Source: Acidobacteriota bacterium (lineage in GTDB: Bacteria; Acidobacteriota; Terriglobia; Acidiferrales; UBA7541). Taken from it: DNA of 11,802 bases. The stretch spans positions 3,771-15,572 of the forward strand of contig PKXT01000040.1 in the NCBI GenBank assembly GCA_003133505.1, in the 5' to 3' direction. Shown here piece after piece: positions 6,407-11,802 of the stretch. Numbering within the stretch: the stretch's first letter is position 1; every line of letters begins with the position of its first letter. A program made the position numbers and the translations under genes. The notes under the pieces were generated by a model that saw only the letters and a list, made by a program, of their open reading frames with translations, did not search any database and was not told the DNA's origin.

Positions 6407-7633
6407 TTACGAGATGATTTGCATTTCGCGGCCTATTCGGCCCAATATTTCCAGCGCCTTTTCCAAATCCGCGCGCTTGTGCGTAGCCGTCACGATTGTG
6501 CGAACTCGAGCTTTACCCTGCGCCACGGTCGGATAGCCAATCGCCACGCCGAATAGGCCGGCATCGTACAAACGGCGCGAGAACTCCGAGCATTTCGCAG
6601 CGTCGCCCACCATGATGGGTGTAATGGGCGTCTGGCTTTCACCGGTCTTGAAGCCCAGGCGTTTTAGACCGCGCTTGAAAAACTTCGTATTGCTCCACAG
6701 CTTGCGAATTAGCCCTTCACCCTCCGCTGAATCCAGCAGCGTAAAAGCGGCCTGGCATGTCGCCACAACCGATGGCGGGTGGGAAGTCGAAAACAGGAAA
6801 GGCCGCCCGCGATGGTACAGAAATTCAATCAAGTCGCGTGAGCCACAGACGTAACCTCCCAGTGATCCCACCGCTTTGCTGAGCGTGCCCACCTGAATAT
6901 CCACGCGCCCATGACATCCCAGATGATCTACGGTTCCGCGTCCATTGCGGCCAAGCACACCGCTTGAGTGTGCATCGTCAACCATCATGATGCAATTGTA
7001 TTTCTCAGCGAGATCCGAGAGCTGCGGCAGCGGCGCAATGTCGCCCTCCATGGAAAAAACTCCGTCTGTAATCAGGAGTTTTTTTCCGGGCCAGCTTTCC
7101 GTCTCCTTCAATATCCGTTCGCAGTCGCCCACGTCCTTATGCCGGAAAACTTTGATGGCGGCTTTGGAAAGCCGGCAGCCATCAATGATGGAGGCATGAT
7201 TGAGCTCGTCGGAAATAATCAGGTCTTCCTTTCCGAGTATTGCGGAGACAGTACCGGCATTGGCGGCGAAGCCGGACTGGAACACCACGCATGCCTCGGT
7301 TCCCTTGAAACGCGCGATTTGCTCTTCGAGCTCCATGTGCATCTTCATCGTGCCTGCAATCGTGCGAACCGCGCCCGACCCGACACCGAAGCGCTTTGTG
7401 GCTTCCATTGCTGCGCGCCGGAGCGCCTTATGAGTCGTAAAGCCTAGATAATTATTCGAACTGAGATTGATGACCTCTTTCCCATCGAAATTCGCAACAG
7501 GTTTCTGCTCGCCTTCCAGCACTTTTAGGCGGAAATACAAGTGCTGCGCCTTTAGATCCTCCAGCACATCGTGGAGATAATTTAATTGCGGACGCGGGGA
7601 CGCGGTTTCGGTTGTATGGCCTTCTTGGTCCAT
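6407..7633 (-). CDS. kbl: 2-amino-3-ketobutyrate CoA ligase (glycine C-acetyltransferase)
   Basis: This 408-residue PLP enzyme of the alpha-oxoamine synthase family cleaves 2-amino-3-ketobutyrate with CoA to glycine and acetyl-CoA, in the cytoplasm. Seen in the sequence: the LSSNNYLGF motif near 57-65, NHASIIDG (145-152) and the PLP site. The PLP site shows the pyridine-N-binding Asp219 and His222 in VDDAH and the Schiff-base Lys253 in GTLSKAVGS; the Asp-to-Lys spacing of 34 equals that of the E. coli enzyme (D210, K244). The C-terminal domain has the family's RVRTIVTATH segment. Length is about ten residues over the usual 398, in an N-terminal extension. The start is supported by AGGAG five bases upstream. 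BioF is a close paralogue and cannot be excluded by sequence alone, but the adjacent threonine dehydrogenase gene, 65 bases upstream on the same strand, makes the Kbl role much more likely. I see no convincing terminator downstream. Confidence 0.9.
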   Translation of the reverse strand: MDQEGHTTETASPRPQLNYLHDVLEDLKAQHLYFRLKVLEGEQKPVANFDGKEVINLSSNNYLGFTTHKALRRAAMEATKRFGVGSGAVRTIAGTMKMHMELEEQIARFKGTEACVVFQSGFAANAGTVSAILGKEDLIISDELNHASIIDGCRLSKAAIKVFRHKDVGDCERILKETESWPGKKLLITDGVFSMEGDIAPLPQLSDLAEKYNCIMMVDDAHSSGVLGRNGRGTVDHLGCHGRVDIQVGTLSKAVGSLGGYVCGSRDLIEFLYHRGRPFLFSTSHPPSVVATCQAAFTLLDSAEGEGLIRKLWSNTKFFKRGLKRLGFKTGESQTPITPIMVGDAAKCSEFSRRLYDAGLFGVAIGYPTVAQGKARVRTIVTATHKRADLEKALEILGRIGREMQIIS

Positions 7634-7698
7634 GTCAGCTCCTATTTCCTTGTGGCGGTTCTTCGGTAAACAAGCAAGAGGATTGTCCTGCTATGGCT

Positions 7699-8751
7699 TC
7701 AACTCGGATTTCCATTCGGATAGAAAAGAATTTTGTTGGCTTTTCCGGCGGCTAGCAACGCGAAAGCGTCCTCAAAGCGTTTAAGGGGAAGCCGTTCATG
7801 GAAAAGCGGCTCCAGATTCAGCTTTCCAGCTCGCAGCAATTCGTCCATTTGCACCCACGTCTCGAACATCTTGCGTCCGTAGATTCCCAGAACTGTCGCG
7901 CCCTTAAAGATCACGTCGCTAACCAGGTCCAGCTCCACGGGACGCGAGGGAATACCCAGCAGGGAAGCGCGCCCACCCTGACGTAGCATCTGAAACCCCT
8001 GGCGAATCGCGTGCGGGTTGCCGCTCATCTCCAGCAGGACGTCCACTCCCGCCCCGCCAGTGGCGTCTCGAACATAACGTACGACATCAGTCGCCGCGGG
8101 ATCGATGGCTTCGTCTGCCCCCATCTGGCGCGCCAGCCCGCGCCGGTATTCATTCACCTCGGTCGCGAAAAGCGCCGAACATCCGCTCGCTTTGGCCACG
8201 GCGATAGCCATTAATCCGATAGGCCCGCAGCCGGTTACCACAGCGGTCTGGCCCGAAATGGGCGCCGCCAGCACACTATGGACGGCATTCCCCAGCGGGT
8301 CCAAAATCGCGGCATAGTGTTCGGGAATGGATGGATGCACTTTCCAGATATTTTGGGCGGGCAGCTTCACAAATTCCGCGAAGCAGCCATCCACGTCAAT
8401 CCCTGCGATCTTAACGTTCTGGCAGAGATGCGGCTGGCCCATGCGGCAGGCGCGGCAATGGCCATCGGCAATATGCATTTCCGCGCTGACGAAATCACCC
8501 TCGGCGACGGACTCCGTCCCCGCGCCGGTTTTTTCCACGACACCGCAAAATTCATGGCCAAACGTCAGCGGCGGCCGAATTCGCGATTGGGACCATTCGT
8601 CCCACTGATAGATGTGAAGGTCAGTGCCGCAGATGGAGGCCGCCCGCACGCGTACCAGCACTTCGCCGGCACCAGGAATGGGTACGGGAACCGATTCCAG
8701 TTGTGCGCCCGCTGCAGCCCGCGTTTTTCGCAATGCTTTCATCATCGTCAT
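7699..8751 (-). CDS. tdh: L-threonine 3-dehydrogenase, zinc-dependent medium-chain type
   Basis: 350 residues; it oxidises L-threonine with NAD+ to 2-amino-3-ketobutyrate, the substrate of the Kbl encoded just downstream. GroES-like catalytic domain: catalytic-zinc ligands Cys41 (SICGTDLHIYQWDEW) and His66-Glu67 (FGHEFCG), and the DPLGNAVH motif near 151-158 typical of threonine dehydrogenases. Rossmann domain: TGCGPIGL at 173-180 (GxGxxG). Length matches the family (about 341-350). One oddity is the structural-zinc lobe, which reads D96-x2-C99-x2-C102-x7-C110, so the first of the usual four cysteines is replaced by Asp. The start is the first of several close Met codons (MTMMK). No strong Shine-Dalgarno is seen, so ATG 8751 could shift by two or three codons. 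It is the first gene of a tdh-kbl operon and is divergent from the POT-like transporter. Confidence 0.92.
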   Translation of the reverse strand: MTMMKALRKTRAAAGAQLESVPVPIPGAGEVLVRVRAASICGTDLHIYQWDEWSQSRIRPPLTFGHEFCGVVEKTGAGTESVAEGDFVSAEMHIADGHCRACRMGQPHLCQNVKIAGIDVDGCFAEFVKLPAQNIWKVHPSIPEHYAAILDPLGNAVHSVLAAPISGQTAVVTGCGPIGLMAIAVAKASGCSALFATEVNEYRRGLARQMGADEAIDPAATDVVRYVRDATGGAGVDVLLEMSGNPHAIRQGFQMLRQGGRASLLGIPSRPVELDLVSDVIFKGATVLGIYGRKMFETWVQMDELLRAGKLNLEPLFHERLPLKRFEDAFALLAAGKANKILFYPNGNPS

Positions 8752-8771
8752 GGTTATTGCCGTCGCATCTT

Positions 8772-8801
8772 AGCATAGTGCTTTAATCTCCTAGAAACCA
8801 A
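8772..8801 (-). promoter_or_regulatory. Candidate promoter for tdh-kbl
   Basis: On the minus strand, TTGGTT (8796-8801) and TATGCT (8772-8777) are 18 bases apart, each about 4/6 to consensus. Predicted start near 8765 gives a leader of only about 14 bases before ATG 8751. That is short and agrees with the lack of a strong ribosome binding site. Confidence 0.35.
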
Positions 8802-8856
8802 CGGCCTGTCAATTTCTGCATTCCATTCCGGTGTTCGATTTTCTACGGTGGCAGCG

Positions 8857-8862
8857 TATAAT
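8857..8862 (+). promoter_or_regulatory. Consensus -10 hexamer for the POT-like transporter
   Basis: A perfect TATAAT lies between the divergent tdh and transporter genes. The -35 region at 17 bases spacing (TTCGAT, 8834-8839) is poor, so an activator may be needed, or this is a chance match. Predicted start near 8869 would lie inside the longer reading frame that begins at GTG 8831, which argues for the start at 8933. Confidence 0.4.
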
Positions 8863-8920
8863 CGCGCGAGCCCGCGTCGGGACAGCGCCCAGGCGGGGCA
8901 CGCGCACGATGTGGGCACGC

Positions 8921-8935
8921 AGGGAGGGCCAAGTG
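8921..8935 (+). promoter_or_regulatory. Ribosome binding site and GTG start that set the transporter's N-terminus
   Basis: AGGGAGGG (8921-8928) lies four bases before an in-frame GTG (8933-8935). Upstream candidates at GTG 8831 and ATG 8909 lack such a site. They would add 34 or 8 residues of basic, non-hydrophobic sequence not expected in this family. Confidence 0.65.
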
Positions 8936-10213
8936 GCGTTCGGTGAGAGGTTACGCGAAATTCGCGGCGGCTTTGAGCGCGCCTTCTGGGTCGCCAACGT
9001 CAGCGAACTCTTCGAGCGGCTGGCCTACTACGCCGCATTTGCCTCGCTGGCGAATTATCTTCACGAGCGCCTGAATTTCCCCATTGAGCAGACCGGCGCG
9101 TTGACCGGACTATTCGGCGGCTTGGTGTGGTTTCTGGCGATTTTTGGAGGCGCCTTGGCCGACCGCATGGGCTTTCGGCGTGCACTCTCGACCGCCTATT
9201 TCATTCTAACGTGCGCATATTTCATGCTGGGCTCCCTGGGGTCCGCATGGATGGCGCCATTGCGCGCGGCCGTCCCGCTGGTTCTCCTGGTGACGGTTGT
9301 GCTGATGTTGCCGGCCCTCGGTGTGGCGCTGGTAAAGCCAAGCGTTGTGGGTACCATCGCGCGATCGTCCTCACCCAACGTGCGCTCCATCGGCTACTCG
9401 ATTTACTACACCATCGTCAATATTGGAGGCGCAGCCGGGCCCTTCCTCGCCTCCTACGTTCATCAGCGCATGAGAGTCGAAAGCGTATTCCGCCTGTCGG
9501 CTCTATGCGTCTTTTTGATGTTTTTCGGTGTACTGCTGTTTTTTCGAGAGCCCCGGCGTTCCGGCGAGGATTGGGCTCAAGCGACCAGCCTTGGCCAGTC
9601 GGCTCACAATTTTTGGACGGTGCTCACCAATCCGCGCTTCATGATTTTTTTGCTGATTTTCACGGGCTATTGGATCGTGTTTTGGCAGGAATTTATCATG
9701 CTGCCTCTCTACATCCACGGCTACATCAATCCTCATGCCGACGTGGAATTGATCCTTGTAACCGATGCCGCCGCGGTGATTTGCCTGCAGGTGGTAATCA
9801 GTTTTCTTACCCGGAAAATCCCGGCTTTTCGAGCCATCACCCTGGGCACGCTGATTTCAGCTCTTGCATGGCTGATCGTTGCGGGGCATCCCGCGATCTG
9901 GACGGCGGTATTATCGCTATTCGTCGTCGCGCTGGGAGAGATGACCCAATCGCCTCGCTATTACGAATACATCTCGCGTTTGGCGCCCGCTGGCCAGCAG
10001 GGAACGTACATGGGTTTTGCCTTCATGCCTATTGGTATTGGTTCCCTCATCGGAGGCTGGCTGGGCGGCGCGGTGATGCATCATTTTGGTGAGGTGGTAC
10101 ATCGTCCGCAGGAAGCGTGGTGGGTAATTAGCGGTATCGGCGTCGCAACCGCTGTGGGACTGTGGATGTATGACCGGATCGTGCGTCCCGGCACGGCCGA
10201 CGCTGAATCCTGA
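8933..10213 (+). CDS. POT-family-like MFS transporter, probable proton-coupled di/tripeptide importer
   Basis: 426 residues from the GTG start; about 12 hydrophobic segments of the major facilitator fold in the inner membrane. Three signatures point to the peptide transporter (POT/PTR2) branch. The first is ELFERLAYYA in segment 1 (Glu25, Glu28, Arg29), matching the ExxERFxYYG proton-coupling motif. The second is ALVKPSVVG in segment 4, whose Lys135 corresponds to the conserved POT lysine. The third is GYSIYYTIVNIGGAAGP (154-170), which resembles the PTR2 signature. The loop GGALADRMGFRR (72-83) is the general MFS motif A. At 426 residues it is shorter than typical POTs (about 480-500), so it may lack the two extra helices of bacterial POTs or be a related subfamily, and the substrate is therefore inference. 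It is divergent from tdh-kbl. A longer reading from GTG 8831 (460 residues) exists but is less likely. I saw no intrinsic terminator on the plus strand after the stop. Confidence 0.82.
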   Translation: MAFGERLREIRGGFERAFWVANVSELFERLAYYAAFASLANYLHERLNFPIEQTGALTGLFGGLVWFLAIFGGALADRMGFRRALSTAYFILTCAYFMLGSLGSAWMAPLRAAVPLVLLVTVVLMLPALGVALVKPSVVGTIARSSSPNVRSIGYSIYYTIVNIGGAAGPFLASYVHQRMRVESVFRLSALCVFLMFFGVLLFFREPRRSGEDWAQATSLGQSAHNFWTVLTNPRFMIFLLIFTGYWIVFWQEFIMLPLYIHGYINPHADVELILVTDAAAVICLQVVISFLTRKIPAFRAITLGTLISALAWLIVAGHPAIWTAVLSLFVVALGEMTQSPRYYEYISRLAPAGQQGTYMGFAFMPIGIGSLIGGWLGGAVMHHFGEVVHRPQEAWWVISGIGVATAVGLWMYDRIVRPGTADAES

Positions 10214-10397
10214 CCGTTTACGGACCTTCCTCAGAAAATACTTTAGTTTGATTGTTCCGAGGCGGCGCCGATTTCTACGTCGCTAACGAAAGCGCACGGC
10301 GCATACCGCTCTAATGCAAAGACAAAACCCCCAAAGCTTTCCAGCATCCATGCCGGAGAGGCCCTGGGGGCTATTTAAAACTTTGCGCGTGCGCTGC
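10214..10397. other. Convergent intergenic region
   Basis: 184 bases between the stops of the transporter and the HU gene. It contains the HU terminator (10318-10370). I see no reading frame, repeat or RNA gene in the rest. Confidence 0.6.
10318..10370 (-). terminator. Rho-independent terminator of the HU gene
   Basis: On the minus strand, CCCCCA (10365-10370 in plus coordinates) pairs with TGGGGG (10328-10333) and is followed by TTTTGTCTTT. An inner hairpin (CCGGCA with TGCTGG, loop TGGA) fills the loop, so the element is a two-tier stem. It starts 27 bases after the HU stop codon. The plus-strand side is not U-rich, so it probably does not serve the transporter well. Confidence 0.75.
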
Positions 10398-10685
10398 TTA
10401 CTTCAGAATGGCGTCTTTGAACGCCTTCGCTGGACGTAGCCGCACAACCGTCTTGGCCTTGATCTTGATGGCCTCGCCGGTGGCCGGATTCCGCCCCATG
10501 CGCGCTGCGCGATGCGCCTTAACTGCGCGGCCCAGCCCAGGAATCACGAACTTCCCGGCGCTCTTGCATTCTTTCACCGCCAGCTTGAAAAGCTCGTCGA
10601 AAAAGAGCGACGTTTGCTTCTTGGTCAGCTCAGTCTTTTCGGCGAGATGAGACACGATTTTTGATTTGCTCAACGGATTGGCCAT
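10398..10685 (-). CDS. HU/IHF-family nucleoid DNA-binding protein
   Basis: A 95-residue histone-like protein that bends and compacts DNA, acting as a dimer. It shows the usual HU layout: an N-terminal helical part (SKSKIVSHLAEKTELTKKQTSLFFDELFKLAVKEC), a core strand segment VIPGLGRAVKAHRAAR, and the DNA-binding arm signature RMGRNPATGEAIKIKAK with the intercalating Pro of GRNP. It closes with KTVVRLRPAKAFKDAI. The family's usual FGTF core is LGRA here, a modest divergence. I chose ATG 10685 because homologues begin M-(A)-N-x-L-(S/T)-K. ATG 10697 would add MQNS, but the Shine-Dalgarno abuts it. The gene has its own promoter (10747-10775) and terminator, so it is probably monocistronic. Which HU paralogue this is cannot be told from one window. 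Confidence 0.92.
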   Translation of the reverse strand: MANPLSKSKIVSHLAEKTELTKKQTSLFFDELFKLAVKECKSAGKFVIPGLGRAVKAHRAARMGRNPATGEAIKIKAKTVVRLRPAKAFKDAILK

Positions 10686-10697
10686 TGAATTCTGCAT

Positions 10698-10705
10698 TCC
10701 TCCTT
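10698..10705 (-). promoter_or_regulatory. Ribosome binding site of the HU gene
   Basis: AAGGAGGA on the minus strand is a near-perfect Shine-Dalgarno. It directly touches ATG 10697 (one base from the last G, too close) and is 13 bases from ATG 10685 (long but usable). This geometry makes the downstream ATG more likely, without excluding the first. Confidence 0.6.
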
Positions 10706-10746
10706 CAGGGTGCCTCTGTTATTTGCTGCCAAAGGACACCGCGGGC

Positions 10747-10775
10747 ACTATAGCCGGTGAATGAGCTTTGTGCAA
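10747..10775 (-). promoter_or_regulatory. Sigma70-type promoter for the HU gene
   Basis: On the minus strand, TTGCAC (10770-10775) and TATAGT (10747-10752) are exactly 17 bases apart, matching 4/6 and 5/6 of consensus. Predicted start near 10740 leaves a leader of about 55 bases to the HU start. It lies between the M20 gene and HU, so HU can be transcribed independently. Confidence 0.65.
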
Positions 10776-10788
10776 GTGAAACCTTATG

Positions 10789-10826
10789 AAAAAGCCCAAA
10801 AATACACTGATTTTGAAATCGGGCTT
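10789..10826 (-). terminator. Candidate intrinsic terminator of the M20 dipeptidase gene
   Basis: On the minus strand, AAGCCC (10821-10826), which includes two bases of the stop codon, can pair with GGGCTT (10792-10797), and a run of five T follows (10789-10793). The loop of 23 bases holds a small inner hairpin (GATT-TCAA-AATC). The outer stem is only six pairs, so strength is uncertain. Confidence 0.45.
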
Positions 10827-11802
10827 AACGGGCCGGTGCGGCTTGCATCTCTCCCAGCTTCTGATAGAAGAGCGCAACGGCTCGAATTCCGCCGAAATAA
10901 TTCTCCAGCCGAATGTGCTCATCCGGAGCGTGGGCGTTCTCGTCTGGCAGTCCAAAACCCAACAAAACACAGGGCACTTTGAAGGTGTCGTATATTTGCG
11001 TGACCAGCGGAATGGAGCCGCCCTCGCGGATAAACACAGCCTTTTTCTTGAAGCCCTCCTCCAGCGCTTTTTGCGCCGTCTGGAAGATGGGATGGGTATA
11101 TGGAGCGGCCCACGGCTTGCCGGTGCTCAGCGCCTCGAACTTCGCTGTCACCGTTTTTGGAAGCAGGCCGCGTATATATTTCTCAACCAATCGAGTAATG
11201 GTTTTGGGATCCTGATCAGGAACCAGCCGGCACGAAAATTTCATCGAAGCCTTCGATGGAATCACCGTTTTAGCGCCTTCTCCAATGTAGCCTCCCCAAA
11301 TCCCGTTCACCTCCAGGGTAGGACGTGTCCATAGCCGCTCTACGACGGTGAACCCTTTCTCGCCATTCAGGTCGCGTGCCCCCACGGTCTTGCGAAAATC
11401 CTTTTCCTTCCAGGGGAGTGAATTAAGCGCCTTGCGTTCAGCTCTGGGAAGCGAGGCCACATCATCGTAGAACCCTGGCACGGTTACGCGCCCATTCCGG
11501 TCATGCAGCTTGGCGATCAATTCAGCAAGAATCGTCAGCGGATTCGGCGCCGCTCCACCAAAAACGCCGGAGTGCAGATCCTGCGCCGCGCCGGTAATTT
11601 CAAGCTGAAAGTAATTGAGGCCGCGCAGCCCATAGGTAATGCTGGGAACGCCCGGGGCCAACATGCTGGTGTCCGAAAGCACCAAGGCATCAGCGTCCAG
11701 CTTTTTCCGATTCTTCGCCAGGAAATCTTCCAGGCTCTTGCTGCCCACCTCCTCTTCCCCCTCAATCATCACCTTGACGTTAATCGGCAGCCGTCCGTAA
11801 AC
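10825..11802 (-). CDS. M20-family metallopeptidase (dipeptidase), C-terminal 325 residues
   Basis: The gene is cut by the right edge, so its N-terminal part, with the first zinc ligands (the conserved His and bridging Asp), is outside the window. The visible part reads through to the edge without a stop; the first in-window GTG/ATG codons (11772 and next) are internal. It matches the cytosolic nonspecific dipeptidase (CNDP-like) branch of M20. LPINVKVMIEGEEEVGS carries the catalytic Glu17 and zinc Glu18 (numbered from the first visible residue), LSDT carries zinc Asp44, and DLHSGVFGG carries His77 of the dimerisation lid domain. The Asp-to-His spacing of 33 equals that of human CNDP2 (D195, H228). 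ENAHAPDEH near the C-terminus carries the last zinc His. Such enzymes cleave dipeptides in the cytoplasm. No export signal can be judged. It lies upstream of HU on the same strand, with a candidate terminator between. Confidence 0.9.
   Translation of the reverse strand, partial: VYGRLPINVKVMIEGEEEVGSKSLEDFLAKNRKKLDADALVLSDTSMLAPGVPSITYGLRGLNYFQLEITGAAQDLHSGVFGGAAPNPLTILAELIAKLHDRNGRVTVPGFYDDVASLPRAERKALNSLPWKEKDFRKTVGARDLNGEKGFTVVERLWTRPTLEVNGIWGGYIGEGAKTVIPSKASMKFSCRLVPDQDPKTITRLVEKYIRGLLPKTVTAKFEALSTGKPWAAPYTHPIFQTAQKALEEGFKKKAVFIREGGSIPLVTQIYDTFKVPCVLLGFGLPDENAHAPDEHIRLENYFGGIRAVALFYQKLGEMQAAPAR

Noticed and set aside
8278..8778. 166-codon plus-strand frame opposite tdh
   Set aside because: It is antisense to the zinc-binding half of tdh, and its composition is that of a reversed coding sequence.
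9127..10092. 321-codon plus-strand frame overlapping the transporter in another frame
   Set aside because: The translation is Arg/His/Ser-rich with no membrane or domain pattern, while the overlapping frame is a clear MFS protein.
10786..11334. 182-codon plus-strand reading frame opposite the M20 gene and the HU upstream region
   Set aside because: It runs antisense to a protein with clear M20 motifs and has no recognisable domain; open antisense frames are common in this codon usage.
1..11802. CRISPR arrays, tRNA/rRNA genes, transposases, toxin-antitoxin pairs, phage genes
   Set aside because: I looked for direct-repeat arrays, cloverleaf-like sequence, transposase motifs and small gene pairs on both strands and saw none.

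Overview
The window looks like a piece of an Acidobacteriota chromosome (Terriglobia-like). The grounds are a roughly 1,140-residue Oar-like TonB-dependent receptor with an N-terminal carboxypeptidase-regulatory-like domain, a type that is multiplied in that phylum, together with moderately high GC and short intergenic gaps. This assignment is inference from gene style, and no genus can be named. I see no rRNA, tRNA, CRISPR array, insertion sequence, phage gene or attachment site.

Layout. The left edge (1-171, minus strand) holds the first 57 codons of a 5'-nuclease-type protein, most likely DNA polymerase I. A divergent promoter region separates it from the large outer-membrane receptor (484-3900, plus), which ends at a strong intrinsic terminator. 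Next comes a two-gene, translationally overlapping unit: an ECF sigma factor (4058-4675) and a 559-residue membrane protein (4672-6351). The membrane protein joins a zinc-finger anti-sigma domain to a bactofilin-like beta-helix repeat and a multi-pass C-terminal membrane domain. Convergent to it lies the threonine catabolic pair, 2-amino-3-ketobutyrate CoA ligase (kbl, 6407-7633, minus) and threonine dehydrogenase (tdh, 7699-8751, minus), with tdh upstream. Divergent from tdh is a POT-like peptide transporter of the MFS fold (8933-10213, plus). The right end carries an HU-type nucleoid protein (10398-10685, minus) with a clear promoter and terminator, and the C-terminal 325 residues of an M20 dipeptidase (10825-11802, minus) cut by the window edge.

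How the genes may work together. Tdh and Kbl convert threonine to glycine and acetyl-CoA. A POT-like peptide importer beside them and a dipeptidase nearby suggest a loose peptide and amino-acid utilisation neighbourhood. The sigma/anti-sigma pair is a probable envelope-signalling module, in which the predicted periplasmic repeat domain could be the sensor or a scaffold. The receptor upstream is separated from it by a terminator, so co-transcription is unlikely.

Most of the window is ordinary core and accessory metabolism. The anti-sigma/beta-helix/membrane fusion is the part that deserves a second look.
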